From Chitinophaga pinensis (GTDB lineage: Bacteria > Bacteroidota > Bacteroidia > Flavobacteriales > Flavobacteriaceae), in NCBI GenBank assembly GCA_945873505.1, contig CAMCDQ010000018.1, positions 1 to 39,908 of the forward strand: a stretch of DNA of 39,908 nucleotides, read 5' to 3'. Numbering within the stretch: the first letter of the stretch is position 1; every line of letters starts with the position of its first letter. The notes under the pieces were generated by a model that ran no database searches, was not told the origin of the DNA, and saw only the letters and a list, made by a program, of their open reading frames with translations. This document shows, piece after piece, positions 17,853-27,081 of this stretch. Position numbers and translations under genes: made by a program.

Positions 17853-19181
17853 ATGGAATACAAAACCAATATCAATTTCCGAAAAGAATCCTTGAAAAAA
17901 TTATTGTTTTCTATACAAAAAAATGAAGAACGGATTATTCAAGCTTTGTATAATGATTTTAAGAAACCCGCTTTTGAAGCTGTATTAACAGAAACAAATT
18001 ACGTAATTAGTGACTTAAAGCACACTATAAAAAATATAAAATGTTGGTCGAAAACCAAAAAAGTACTTCCTTCAATTTTAAATTACCCTTCAAAAGATTA
18101 TATCTACAGTGAACCCTATGGTAAAGTTTTGATAATAGCACCTTGGAATTATCCTTTTCAATTGGCTTTATGTCCTTTAATAGCAGCTGTTTCTGCGGGA
18201 AATTCAATTGTATTAAAACCATCAGAGTTAACGCCACACACGTCAAGTTTGATTGCTGAAATTATTTCAAATGTATTTGATAAAAATCATGTAGAAGTAA
18301 TTGAAGGCGGTGTTGAGGTGTCGCAAAACCTATTATCACAACGCTGGGATTATATCTTTTTTACTGGAAGTGTAGCTGTAGGAAAAATTGTTTACAAAGC
18401 CGCTGCTGACCATCTAACTCCAATAACATTAGAATTAGGCGGAAAAAACCCTTGTATTATTGATGAAACCGCCGATTTAAAACTAGCTGCAAAACGAATT
18501 GTTTGGGGTAAATTTATTAATGCTGGTCAAACCTGTATTGCACCTGATTATTTATTAGTTCACGATAGTATTAAATTAGAGTTTATTGAACATTTAAAAC
18601 AAGAAATCACCAATGCTTACGGAGAAAATCCTCAATTATCACCTGATTTCACTCGGATAATAAATACAAGAAATTGGGAACGCTTATTAAACCTAATAGA
18701 ACCTGAAAAAGTAGTTTTTGGCGGTCAATCCAATAAAGAAAATAGCTACTTAGCTCCTACTCTAATTGACGAACCTTCTCTAGATAGCGAAGTAATGAAA
18801 GAGGAAATATTTGGACCAATATTACCAATTATTTCTTATCAAAAAATGGTCGATTTAAAACATATAATTACGAAATACGAAAAACCATTGTCGTTATATG
18901 TATTCACAACAAACAACTATTTTGCTGAAGAAATGATCCAAAAATTCTCTTTTGGAGGAGGATGTATAAATGACACTGTAATTCATTTCTCAAACAATAG
19001 ATTACCGTTTGGAGGCGTTGGCCATTCCGGAATTGGTGCATATCATGGGAAATTGAGTTTTGATACTTTTTCCCATAAAAAAGTCATTGTTAAAAAAGCA
19101 AATTGGCTTGATTTACCAATGCGATATGCTCCTTACAATGATAAATTGAAAACGATAAAGAAACTATTGAAATGGATGTAA
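17853..19181 (+). CDS. Aldehyde dehydrogenase, class 3-like
   Basis: This 442-residue NAD(P)+-dependent enzyme oxidises aldehydes to acids. It shows APWNYPFQL (95-103), the cofactor-binding FTGSVAVGK (170-178), the general base Glu194 in LELGGKNP and the catalytic Cys228 in NAGQTCIAPDY. PFGGVGHSGIGAYHG near the C-terminus is typical of the class 3 / fatty-aldehyde dehydrogenase branch. The ~440-residue length also fits that branch better than the ~500-residue classes. The C-terminal hydrophobic anchor of mammalian FALDH is not evident. Its TAA (19179-19181) is directly adjacent to the stop codon of the convergent corA gene. The substrate is unknown. Confidence 0.93.
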   Translation: MEYKTNINFRKESLKKLLFSIQKNEERIIQALYNDFKKPAFEAVLTETNYVISDLKHTIKNIKCWSKTKKVLPSILNYPSKDYIYSEPYGKVLIIAPWNYPFQLALCPLIAAVSAGNSIVLKPSELTPHTSSLIAEIISNVFDKNHVEVIEGGVEVSQNLLSQRWDYIFFTGSVAVGKIVYKAAADHLTPITLELGGKNPCIIDETADLKLAAKRIVWGKFINAGQTCIAPDYLLVHDSIKLEFIEHLKQEITNAYGENPQLSPDFTRIINTRNWERLLNLIEPEKVVFGGQSNKENSYLAPTLIDEPSLDSEVMKEEIFGPILPIISYQKMVDLKHIITKYEKPLSLYVFTTNNYFAEEMIQKFSFGGGCINDTVIHFSNNRLPFGGVGHSGIGAYHGKLSFDTFSHKKVIVKKANWLDLPMRYAPYNDKLKTIKKLLKWM

Positions 19182-20252
19182 TTAAAACCAATTGCGTTTT
19201 TTAAAGTAATAAACCATCCCAATTACAATAGAAAACATAAATCCGATAACAATATAATAGCCATTTGGATTTTTCAATTCTGGCATATTTTCAAAATTCA
19301 TTCCATAAACTCCAACAATAAAAGTCAAAGGAATAAATATTGCAGAAACAATCGTTAATGTTTTCATGACTTCATTCATCTTGTGATTTTGGGAAGAAAA
19401 AAAGAAATTTGACGCACTATCAAGCGTAACCATATCGTCATCAATTTGATCTAAAAGTTCTAAGCTTTTTTGGTGTAAACGAGCAAAAAAACTAAAATTT
19501 TCATGAGCTATGGCATTAAAAACATCATCGTCTTTAATACTTTTAATAGAATATAAAGAATCCCGTAAAGGAATAATGGAACGTTTTAAAAAATTAAAAT
19601 TGTCACGGTGTTTCTCAATTTGAACCAAAATAGAAGGATTGGCACTTGTTTTAGAAAGGCTAATTAACAATTCTACTTTGTCTTCTTCCGCTTCAATAGT
19701 GATATAGAAATTTTCCATTATCGCATCAAGCAATAGATAAAGTAAATAATCGGCTTTTTTAGTTCTTACAATTCCCGAATGAGTTCTAATTCGCTCCCGA
19801 ATATGAACAAAAAAATCGCTTCTTTTTTCTTGAAAAGATACTAAAATTCCTTCTTTTATAAGGAAACTTATATGTTCGACAGAAATATTATCAGAATGTT
19901 CCGTTGGTAAAAGTGATTTTATATTGAAAAATAAAATGTCGTGAAGTTCATCTAATTTTGTTCTTCGGGTAGTGTTTAAAATATCTCCTAAAATAAAATT
20001 ATCAACATCTAAGAAAGTTCCAATAGATTTTATCAATTCAATATCGCTCAAACCATGAATATTCAACCAGTTTATCTTTTTCAAATCAATGGCATCAGAA
20101 AATTCGTTGATTTTAAAGTCAGGGTATTCCGTTAAATCCGAATCATCATAGACAAACAATTGCATTTCGGTTTGTAATTTGTTGTGAATTCCGGTATATT
20201 CCAATGTTGAAGGTTGAACTTTTCTGCCTTTTTTGTATCTAATTTTTCTCAC
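19182..20252 (-). CDS. corA: CorA-type magnesium/cobalt transporter
   Basis: This 356-residue inner-membrane divalent cation channel has a large cytoplasmic alpha/beta plus helical domain (1-~290). Two C-terminal transmembrane helices follow, with the signature YGMNFENMPE loop (the GMN motif) between them and a basic tail (YFKKRNWF). It probably forms a pentamer that imports Mg2+. The length is in the CorA/ZntB range and the GMN motif favours Mg2+. The gene converges on the aldehyde dehydrogenase with no bases between the two stop codons. It diverges from hutI, with 68 bp between the start codons. Confidence 0.95.
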   Translation of the reverse strand: MRKIRYKKGRKVQPSTLEYTGIHNKLQTEMQLFVYDDSDLTEYPDFKINEFSDAIDLKKINWLNIHGLSDIELIKSIGTFLDVDNFILGDILNTTRRTKLDELHDILFFNIKSLLPTEHSDNISVEHISFLIKEGILVSFQEKRSDFFVHIRERIRTHSGIVRTKKADYLLYLLLDAIMENFYITIEAEEDKVELLISLSKTSANPSILVQIEKHRDNFNFLKRSIIPLRDSLYSIKSIKDDDVFNAIAHENFSFFARLHQKSLELLDQIDDDMVTLDSASNFFFSSQNHKMNEVMKTLTIVSAIFIPLTFIVGVYGMNFENMPELKNPNGYYIVIGFMFSIVIGMVYYFKKRNWF

Positions 20253-20320
20253 AATGTCTAATTTTGTCTAAATTTAAGAATTATTCTAAAATTCAGACTA
20301 TTTTTACTAAAAATCATTAC

Positions 20321-21559
20321 ATGAAAATTTTAATTATCAATATAAAGGAGTTAATTCAAGTTCGTGAAAAAGGTATTTCAAAAGTTTCTGGAGCAGAAAT
20401 GGGTGTACTTCCAACTATTAAAAACGCCTTTTTATTAATAGAAAATGACATAATAGCTGCTTTTGGAACAATGGATAAATGTCCAGAAACTTCCGTAGAT
20501 ACTACGATTGATGCCGCTGGAAAAATGGTGCTTCCCACTTGGTGCGATAGCCATACGCACATTGTGTATGCTGGAAATAGAGAACAAGAATTTGTAGATA
20601 GAATAAATGGTTTGTCTTATGAAGAAATTGCAAATCGGGGCGGTGGAATTCTAAATTCAGTTAAAAAACTTAATGAAACTTCGGAAGAAGACCTTTATAA
20701 TCAATCGAAAGTTAGGCTGGAAGAAGTAATGAAATTAGGAACTGGAGCGGTTGAAATTAAATCGGGTTACGGACTTTCTGTTGAAGGAGAATTGAAAATG
20801 CTTCGGGTAATTCAAAAATTAAAAAACAATTATCCAATTGCCATTAAAGCTACTTTTCTTGGTGCGCACGCGTTTCCTTTAGAATATAAAGAAAATCATA
20901 CCGATTATATTGATTTAATTATTAATGAAATGCTTCCTCAAATTGCCAAAGAACACCTTGCTGATTTTATAGATGTTTTTTGTGAATTGGGATATTTTTC
21001 TGTAGAAGAAGCCGAAAAGATTATGGCTGCAGGAATCAAATTTGGATTAATTCCGAAAATTCATGTCAATCAATTCTATGCTATTGGAGGAATAAAAGCA
21101 GCTTTAAAATACAACGCGCTTTCAGTAGATCATCTTGAAGTTCTCAATCCTGAAGATATTGAAGACCTAAAAAATACTCAAACGATGCCAGTTGCTTTGC
21201 CTTCGTGTTCTTATTTTTTGAGTATGCCATATACACCGGCACGAGACATAATTTCTGCAGGATTACCATTGGCATTAGCGACCGATTTCAATCCTGGCTC
21301 AACTCCTTCTGGAAACATGAATTTTGTGGTCGCGACGGCTTGTATAAAAATGAAAATGACACCTGAAGAAGCTATAAATGCAGCCACGATAAATGGCGCA
21401 TATGCTATGGAACTTTCTGAAACGCATGGAAGTATTACAATAGGTAAAAAAGCCAATGTTATTATTACTAAGCCAATTAGCTCTTATTATCAGTTGCCTT
21501 ACGCATTTGGAAGCAACCTAATAGAAACTGTAATAATTAAAGGAACTATTGTTTCATAA
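20321..21559 (+). CDS. hutI: Imidazolonepropionase
   Basis: This 412-residue cytosolic amidohydrolase hydrolyses imidazolone-5-propionate to N-formimino-L-glutamate, the third step of histidine degradation. Metal ligands His78 and His80 are in CDSHTHIVYAG, followed by NREQEF; the later FLGAHAFP, HVNQFY and ATDFNPGS segments supply further active-site residues. I place the start at ATG 20321 (MKILIIN), not the in-frame TTG 20264, because this gives the standard family length and the family-like beginning. hutG lies downstream, with an opposing gene between them; hutH and hutU are not in the window. It ends in a strong two-way terminator. Confidence 0.94.
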   Translation: MKILIINIKELIQVREKGISKVSGAEMGVLPTIKNAFLLIENDIIAAFGTMDKCPETSVDTTIDAAGKMVLPTWCDSHTHIVYAGNREQEFVDRINGLSYEEIANRGGGILNSVKKLNETSEEDLYNQSKVRLEEVMKLGTGAVEIKSGYGLSVEGELKMLRVIQKLKNNYPIAIKATFLGAHAFPLEYKENHTDYIDLIINEMLPQIAKEHLADFIDVFCELGYFSVEEAEKIMAAGIKFGLIPKIHVNQFYAIGGIKAALKYNALSVDHLEVLNPEDIEDLKNTQTMPVALPSCSYFLSMPYTPARDIISAGLPLALATDFNPGSTPSGNMNFVVATACIKMKMTPEEAINAATINGAYAMELSETHGSITIGKKANVIITKPISSYYQLPYAFGSNLIETVIIKGTIVS

Positions 21560-21566
21560 ATATTTA

Positions 21567-21607
21567 TAAAAAAAAAGGGATTCTCATGTTGAGAATCCCT
21601 TTTTTTA
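21567..21607. terminator. Bidirectional terminator between hutI and the coiled-coil gene
   Basis: A 14-15 bp perfect stem, AAAAGGGATTCTC pairing with GAGAATCCCTTTT, surrounds the loop ATGTT (21586-21590). It is flanked by an A run on one side and a T run on the other, so it works on both strands. It serves both convergent genes. Confidence 0.93.
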
Positions 21608-21621
21608 TAATTAAAAATTGT

Positions 21622-22506
21622 CTATTTCAATGAAAAGCTTGTTTTAGAAACTAGTTCTCCTTTGTCGAAAATATTTACAAAAAAACTTCCTTTTTCAAGT
21701 TTATCACTTGGCAAATTTTGAGTTACATCAACTGTTTTATTTTCATATTTAATATTGGTAGCAAAACTATATGTTAATGTTTTATCACCGAAATTTTCTG
21801 TTTGTTTCTCACCAATAACATTGTTTTTACTATCAATTACTTGAACATAATATTTTTTATCTCCAGATTTTGCAATAGAATTTTCAGCAATTGTAAAGCT
21901 AATTTTTAAAATATCAGCACGACTTGCTTTATCTGTTGCGATTTCTTTACCCGAACTTCTCACTTTAAAAGCTGTAGTTTTTAAATTCAAAATACTCAAT
22001 TTAGAACCTTTTTCAACTGTTTTAGATAATTCTTCATTTTGTCCAACTAAAACTTCATTGAATTTTTTAGATTCTCCTAGTACAACAATAGTGCTGTCTC
22101 GTTGAATTGTCAAAACTGAATTGTCCTTTTTTAAAACTTCGTTTTCAGCGACTAAACCTTTCATTTTTGATTCTAATGCAAGAAATTGTTTTTTGTATTT
22201 TGACATAGAAGCAGCATCGCCTTTTGATTTTTTCAAATTTGCCATCAAAGCGACCACTTTTTCTCTTTCAACAATTAATTCATCTGACATTGTTGTGTTT
22301 TCAGCAATAGCAGCGTCATATGTCGATTTTAATACTTGTAAATCCTTCATTACAGATTCTTTTTCTGTAAGTGTAGTCTCTAATTTCGTTTGAGTAGCAT
22401 TGACGTCTGAAGTTATCTTGTATATATATACAAAACTTATTGCCAAAAGAACCGATAATGCAATAATAATTGCTTTCAGGCTTGAATTACTGTTTTGATT
22501 TTCCAT
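21622..22506 (-). CDS. Membrane-anchored coiled-coil protein of unknown function
   Basis: This 294-residue protein has a short polar N-terminus (MENQNSNSS), one transmembrane helix (residues ~11-30, AIIIALSVLLAISFVYIY) and a long coiled coil (~35-170) rich in Lys/Glu/Leu. The C-terminal ~120 residues look beta-rich (LKTTAFKVRSSGKEIATDK to the end) and resemble an immunoglobulin- or FN3-like domain. The topology suggests that coil and beta domain face the periplasm. I do not recognise a named family. Similar Flavobacteriia proteins exist and are sometimes mislabelled as chromosome-partitioning proteins; nothing here supports that. It is encoded opposite to and between hutI and hutG and shares a terminator with hutI. 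Confidence 0.8.
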   Translation of the reverse strand: MENQNSNSSLKAIIIALSVLLAISFVYIYKITSDVNATQTKLETTLTEKESVMKDLQVLKSTYDAAIAENTTMSDELIVEREKVVALMANLKKSKGDAASMSKYKKQFLALESKMKGLVAENEVLKKDNSVLTIQRDSTIVVLGESKKFNEVLVGQNEELSKTVEKGSKLSILNLKTTAFKVRSSGKEIATDKASRADILKISFTIAENSIAKSGDKKYYVQVIDSKNNVIGEKQTENFGDKTLTYSFATNIKYENKTVDVTQNLPSDKLEKGSFFVNIFDKGELVSKTSFSLK

Positions 22507-22570
22507 GTTTTGATTAATTTTTACGAAAATAATAATTTATATTATAATAACGTAAGTAATTAAATTATAT

Positions 22571-22578
22571 TATTTTTG
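22571..22578 (+). promoter_or_regulatory. Putative -7 element (TATTTTTG) for hutG
   Basis: It is a perfect TAnnTTTG match 16 bp upstream of ATG 22595, in the 88-bp divergent gap. This implies a very short 5' leader. No TTG -33 box is evident. Confidence 0.45.
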
Positions 22579-22594
22579 GTGAAATAATATATCA

Positions 22595-23650
22595 ATGGAA
22601 AAACTAATTCCTTTTACAATAAATGACCTTGCGAAAGTTACCAACTTCAGATGTGGAGAGGTGAAATTTGGAGAAAAAATGATTACTGTACCTATAAATT
22701 CAGACCCAATTTCATTTTTGAAAACGTGTGAAGCAAAATACGTTTTGTTTGGTATACCAGAAGACATCGGAGTTAGAGCTAATTATGGTCGCCCTGGAGC
22801 AGCTTCGGCATGGGAAAGTGCGATAAAAAGCATTGCAAATATTCAACACAATCGATTTTGCAAAGGAAGTCAATTACTCGTTTTAGGACAATTAAATGTA
22901 GCGGATGAAATGGCCGAAAGTCAAAAATTAGATTTTAATGCTGTAAATGATAGAAAAAAATTAAATGAATTAGTTCAAAAAATTGATAAAGAAGTTTCTC
23001 ATATCGTATTTAACATCATAAAAGCTGGAAAAACACCAATCATTATTGGCGGGGGACACAATAATTCTTATGGAAATATTAAAGGAGTTGCTTTGGCAAA
23101 AGGAAAACCTATTAATGCAATTAATTTTGATGCTCATTCCGATTTTAGAATTTTGGAAGGTCGTCACAGTGGAAATGGTTTTTCGTATGCCTATGAAGAA
23201 GGATTTTTACATAAATATTTTATCTTCGGATTGCATGAAAATTATACTTCAAAAAGCGTTTTAGATTCTTTGAAAAAAATTGAAGATCGAGTGAAATTTA
23301 ATACCTACGATGAGATTCAAATTAGAAAGCAAAAAAAGTTTGAACCTGAAATGTATGTCGCGTTAGAATTTATCAAAGAAGACTGTTTTGGGATAGAAAT
23401 AGATCTTGATGCGATTCCTAATATTGCAAGTAGCGCAATGACAATGAGCGGTTTTTCGATTGAAAAATTACGCCAATTTGTCTATCTTTTTGGAAACAAT
23501 CAAAATGCATCCTATATTCATATTTGTGAGGGTGCTCCTGATTTAGGCGATGAAAAAAACACGCATTTAGTTGGAAAATTAATTGGTTATTTAGTTACCG
23601 ATTTTATGAAAGCCAATTATATAAACCCTATAAATAATCAAATAAATTAA
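22595..23650 (+). CDS. hutG: Formimidoylglutamase / arginase-family hydrolase
   Basis: This 351-residue ureohydrolase-family enzyme is predicted to convert N-formimino-L-glutamate to glutamate and formamide, the last step after HutI. The binuclear manganese site is visible as GGGHNNSYG, INFDAHSDFR and GIEIDLDAI. The family Ser-x-Asp-x-Asp-P loop is altered (EIDLDAIPNIASSAMTMSG), a form I associate with the Bacteroidota branch, which is usually named formimidoylglutamase. Proximity to hutI supports the histidine-degradation role; agmatinase or arginase activity cannot be excluded from sequence alone. Confidence 0.85.
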   Translation: MEKLIPFTINDLAKVTNFRCGEVKFGEKMITVPINSDPISFLKTCEAKYVLFGIPEDIGVRANYGRPGAASAWESAIKSIANIQHNRFCKGSQLLVLGQLNVADEMAESQKLDFNAVNDRKKLNELVQKIDKEVSHIVFNIIKAGKTPIIIGGGHNNSYGNIKGVALAKGKPINAINFDAHSDFRILEGRHSGNGFSYAYEEGFLHKYFIFGLHENYTSKSVLDSLKKIEDRVKFNTYDEIQIRKQKKFEPEMYVALEFIKEDCFGIEIDLDAIPNIASSAMTMSGFSIEKLRQFVYLFGNNQNASYIHICEGAPDLGDEKNTHLVGKLIGYLVTDFMKANYINPINNQIN

Positions 23651-23682
23651 TACGTTTACATTGGTTTTAAGAGCAAAAAAAA

Positions 23683-23710
23683 TTGATATAATTAATATAA
23701 CCTATCTTTG
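23683..23710 (+). promoter_or_regulatory. Promoter (TTG-N17-TATCTTTG) of the DEAD-box helicase gene
   Basis: The -33 TTG (23683-23685), 17-nt spacer and -7 TATCTTTG (23703-23710) match the Bacteroidota TTG-N17-23-TAnnTTTG consensus completely. The start codon is 45 bp downstream. Confidence 0.7.
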
Positions 23711-23754
23711 TAAAGAATTTTAGTACCTAATACTAAATTCTAAATATCAAAAAT

Positions 23755-25008
23755 ATGTTATTCGAAGATTTATCACTTTCAAAAAGTATCCAAAAAGCCG
23801 TATTTGAATTAGGCTATACAGAAGCAACACCAATTCAAGAACAAGCAATTCCAATTGTATTAGCGGGCCAAGATTTAATTGGTTGTGCACAAACGGGAAC
23901 AGGAAAAACGGGCGCATTTGCAATTCCAATTATTCATCAATTACACCGAATTGTAGGTTCTACAAAAAAAGCAAAACAAATTCGTGCGTTAGTAGTAACG
24001 CCAACAAGAGAATTAGCCGTTCAAATTGGACAAAGTTTTGAAGCATACGGAAAATTCACCAACTTAACGCAACTTACCATATTTGGTGGGGTTTCACAAA
24101 ATCCACAAGTAGATACTTTGAGAAATGGTGTCGATATTTTGGTGGCTACACCAGGTCGATTATTAGATTTACACAAACAAGGTTTCATAGATTTAGATCA
24201 TTTACATACGTTGGTTCTTGACGAAGCAGATCAAATGTTAGACATGGGATTTGTAAATGACGTGAAGAAAATCGTAAAATTGACTCCTAAAAACAGACAA
24301 ACTTTATTCTTTTCGGCAACAATGCCAATAGCGATTCGGGAATTAGCAGAAATGTTTCTTCAAGATCCTGCAACAGTTTCGGTTTCGCCCGTTTCGTCAA
24401 CAGCGGAAAATGTAGAACAAAGAGTCTATTTTGTTGATAAAACTGAAAAAAGAAATTTGTTATACCATTTAATAGAAAATGAAAATCTATCGGATGTTTT
24501 GGTATTTTCAAGAACAAAACATGGGGCTGACAATGTTGTAAAAGCGTTGAGGAAGCAAAATATTGCTGCGGAAGCAATTCATGGTGACAAATCTCAAAAT
24601 GCCAGACAACGTGTTTTAGATGCTTTTAAAAATAAAGAAGTTGGCGTTCTTGTTGCTACTGATATTGCTGCTCGTGGAATTGATATTGATCAATTGCCAT
24701 TTGTAATTAATTTTGATTTACCTAATATTCCTGAAACCTACGTTCATCGAATTGGAAGAACTGGACGTGCAGGAAATGGTGGAATTGCGATTTCATTTTG
24801 TAGTAAAGACGAACATGCGTATTGGAAAGACATTCAAAAATTGATAAAAGTAGAGGTAAAAACAATTTCAGATCATCCTTATCCTTGGCATAGTGGAAGT
24901 CCTGAAACAGCTCCTTCGGCCGCACAAAATAACTCTAATAGAAGCGGAGAAGCTAATAAATCTAGAAAATCTTCGAATTCTAAACAAAATAAAAAGCGCT
25001 GGTACTAA
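23755..25008 (+). CDS. DEAD-box ATP-dependent RNA helicase (RhlE-like)
   Basis: This 417-residue cytosolic RNA helicase carries all family motifs in order: the Q-motif (GYTEATPIQEQAIP), Walker A AQTGTGKTGAF, PTRELA, TPGRLLDL, DEAD (VLDEADQMLDMGF), SAT (FSATMP), ARGIDID and HRIGRTGRAG. The C-terminal ~40 residues are low-complexity and basic (Ser, Asn, Lys, Arg), as in RhlE-type proteins, and end KKRWY. Its likely role is in ribosome assembly or mRNA turnover, especially in the cold. It is monocistronic with a consensus promoter. It converges with ettA over a 48-bp gap in which I see no hairpin. Confidence 0.95.
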   Translation: MLFEDLSLSKSIQKAVFELGYTEATPIQEQAIPIVLAGQDLIGCAQTGTGKTGAFAIPIIHQLHRIVGSTKKAKQIRALVVTPTRELAVQIGQSFEAYGKFTNLTQLTIFGGVSQNPQVDTLRNGVDILVATPGRLLDLHKQGFIDLDHLHTLVLDEADQMLDMGFVNDVKKIVKLTPKNRQTLFFSATMPIAIRELAEMFLQDPATVSVSPVSSTAENVEQRVYFVDKTEKRNLLYHLIENENLSDVLVFSRTKHGADNVVKALRKQNIAAEAIHGDKSQNARQRVLDAFKNKEVGVLVATDIAARGIDIDQLPFVINFDLPNIPETYVHRIGRTGRAGNGGIAISFCSKDEHAYWKDIQKLIKVEVKTISDHPYPWHSGSPETAPSAAQNNSNRSGEANKSRKSSNSKQNKKRWY

Positions 25009-25056
25009 ATTAAATACTACTTTTTATAAAAAAAGAACGTTGGTTATCCTCTTACT

Positions 25057-26751
25057 TTAACTTCTAATTAGTTTTCTATATTTCAATCGTTTCGGGGTTA
25101 AATCTCCCCCCAAACGTTTCTTTTTATTTTCTTCATAATCAGAGAATCCACCTTCAAAATAATAGACTTCAGAATTTCCTTCAAATGCCAAAATGTGCGT
25201 ACAAATTCTATCCAAAAACCATCTGTCGTGCGAAATTACAACAGCACAACCAGCAAAATTCTCCAAACCTTCTTCTAGTGCTCGAAGTGTATTAATGTCC
25301 AAATCATTCGTTGGCTCATCCAGTAAAAGTACGTTTCCCTCTTCTTTCAAAGTCATTGCAAGGTGCAAACGATTACGTTCTCCACCAGAAAGCATTGAAA
25401 CTTTCTTGTTTTGATCGCTTCCGCCAAAGTTAAATCGGCTTAAATAAGCACGAGAATTCACTTGACGACCTCCCATCATTATCAATTCCTGACCATCTGC
25501 AAAGTTTTCCCATATAGATTTCTCAGGATTTATATTGGAATGCGCCTGATCTACATACGCGATTTTTACAGTATCCCCAATTAAGAATTCCCCCGCATCT
25601 GGTTTTTCTTCACCCATAATCATTTTGAAAATAGTCGATTTACCAGCACCGTTTGGTCCAATAATACCAACAATTCCAGCTTGTGGCAAAGTAAAATTTA
25701 AATTATCATATAATAATTTATCACCAAAAGCTTTCGCAACATTTTTGGCTTCAATTACATTCGTTCCTAAACGAGGTCCATTTGGAATATAGATTTCTAA
25801 ATTTTCATCCAATTGTTTTTGGTCTTCATTTAGTAATTTATCGTAATTCTGCAAACGAGCTTTTTGTTTCGTTTGACGGCCTTTTGACCCTTGACGAACC
25901 CAATCCAACTCGCGTTCTAAAGTTTTTCTACGTTTAGAAGCTACTTTTTCTTCCAATGCCATTCTGCTTGATTTTTGATCCAACCAAGACGAATAATTCC
26001 CTTTCCAAGGAATGCCTTCTCCTCTATCCAATTCCAAAATCCAACCCGCAACATTATCCAAAAAGTATCTATCGTGCGTAACCGCAATAACGGTTCCAGC
26101 GTATTGAGCCAAATGTTGTTCTAACCAAAGTACACTTTCCGCATCCAAGTGATTCGTAGGTTCATCTAATAATAATACATCTGGTTGTTGCAACAATAAA
26201 CGACACAAAGCCACGCGACGACGCTCTCCACCAGACAAATTCTTGATTGGCGTATCCCCTTCTGGCGTGCGCAAAGCATCCATTGCGATTTCTAATTTGG
26301 TATCGATTTCCCAAGCTCCAAGTGCATCAATTTTGTCTTGCAGCGCCGCTTGACGATCCATCAACTTGTCCATTTTATCTGCATCTTCATAGTTTTCAGG
26401 AAGACCAAATAAATCATTTATACCATTATATTCTTCTAAAACTGCCATTGTTTCGGCAACACCTTCTTGAACAATTTCAAGAACGGTTTTCGTATCGTCA
26501 AGAATTGGTTCTTGCTCTAAATAACCAACAGTATAACCTGGTTGAAAAACTACATCACCTTGATAATTTTTATCCGCACCAGCAATAATTCTTAAAAGTG
26601 AAGATTTTCCTGAACCATTGAGTCCAAGAATACCGATTTTAGCTCCATAAAAGAAACTCAAATAAATGTTTTTTAATACCGGTTTGTCTGCTCCTTGATA
26701 GGTTTTACTCAATTTCTGCATTGAGAAAATTACTTTTTTATCGTCTGCCAT
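25057..26751 (-). CDS. ettA: Energy-dependent translational throttle protein EttA (ABC-F)
   Basis: This 564-residue cytosolic ABC-F ATPase binds the ribosomal E site and gates early elongation according to the ATP/ADP ratio. It has two nucleotide-binding domains and no transmembrane part. Walker A is GLNGSGKSS (43-51) in the first and GPNGAGKST in the second; signature LSGGERRR and LSGGERNR, and Walker B LLLDEPTNHLD and LLLDEPTNDLD. The ~555-residue length, the N-terminal IFSMQKLSKTY and the EttA-type arm and P-site linker support ettA over other ABC-F members. No promoter was identified upstream. Confidence 0.95.
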   Translation of the reverse strand: MADDKKVIFSMQKLSKTYQGADKPVLKNIYLSFFYGAKIGILGLNGSGKSSLLRIIAGADKNYQGDVVFQPGYTVGYLEQEPILDDTKTVLEIVQEGVAETMAVLEEYNGINDLFGLPENYEDADKMDKLMDRQAALQDKIDALGAWEIDTKLEIAMDALRTPEGDTPIKNLSGGERRRVALCRLLLQQPDVLLLDEPTNHLDAESVLWLEQHLAQYAGTVIAVTHDRYFLDNVAGWILELDRGEGIPWKGNYSSWLDQKSSRMALEEKVASKRRKTLERELDWVRQGSKGRQTKQKARLQNYDKLLNEDQKQLDENLEIYIPNGPRLGTNVIEAKNVAKAFGDKLLYDNLNFTLPQAGIVGIIGPNGAGKSTIFKMIMGEEKPDAGEFLIGDTVKIAYVDQAHSNINPEKSIWENFADGQELIMMGGRQVNSRAYLSRFNFGGSDQNKKVSMLSGGERNRLHLAMTLKEEGNVLLLDEPTNDLDINTLRALEEGLENFAGCAVVISHDRWFLDRICTHILAFEGNSEVYYFEGGFSDYEENKKKRLGGDLTPKRLKYRKLIRS

Positions 26752-26802
26752 TTGATCTATTTTAATATGTTTTAATATATTTTATTATTGTAATTGTAAT
26801 TT

Positions 26803-26985
26803 TCAAAGTCTCCCCTTCAACGAACTAAAAACCCAAGCATTAGCAAGAAAACCTATACCAACAGCCACAAATCCCCAACCTGAAATTTCACTGTATCGAA
26901 AAGCGCCAAGTCCAATAAGTAGTAATCCCATAAGTAGCATAATTAATGTTGCCCATCCTAAAACGGTATTTTTATTCATTCCCAT
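26803..26985 (-). CDS. Small two-helix membrane protein (CAL67264-type)
   Basis: This 60-residue hydrophobic protein starts MGMNKNTVLGW and has two transmembrane helices (~8-27 and ~33-52, WATLIMLLMGLLLIGLGAF and WGFVAVGIGFLANAWVF). I recognise it as the small conserved Bacteroidota membrane protein family named after CAL67264; its function is unknown. The frame is open to 27069 and could add 28 residues. However, a consensus promoter lies inside that extension (27040-27069), so the start is at 26985, or at 26979 if the second Met is used. It sits between ettA and holA. Confidence 0.75.
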   Translation of the reverse strand: MGMNKNTVLGWATLIMLLMGLLLIGLGAFRYSEISGWGFVAVGIGFLANAWVFSSLKGRL

Positions 26986-27039
26986 AACTGAAGTTTGTAA
27001 AATTAGTGTTACAAATATCGTTAAAAATAGTGTTTGTTT

Positions 27040-27069
27040 CAAATGTATATTGATTTCCTTCAAAACCAA
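27040..27069 (-). promoter_or_regulatory. Promoter (TTG-N19-TACATTTG) of the small membrane protein gene
   Basis: On the minus strand the -33 TTG (27067-27069), 19-nt spacer and -7 TACATTTG (27040-27047) match the consensus exactly. It lies 54 bp upstream of the chosen start and directly past the holA stop. It decides against the longer reading frame. Confidence 0.65.
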
Positions 27070-27081
27070 TATTTGAAATTC

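Noticed and set aside
20264..20320. Upstream TTG start for hutI
   Set aside because: It would add 19 residues beyond normal family length and overlap the corA promoter region; ATG 20321 fits better.
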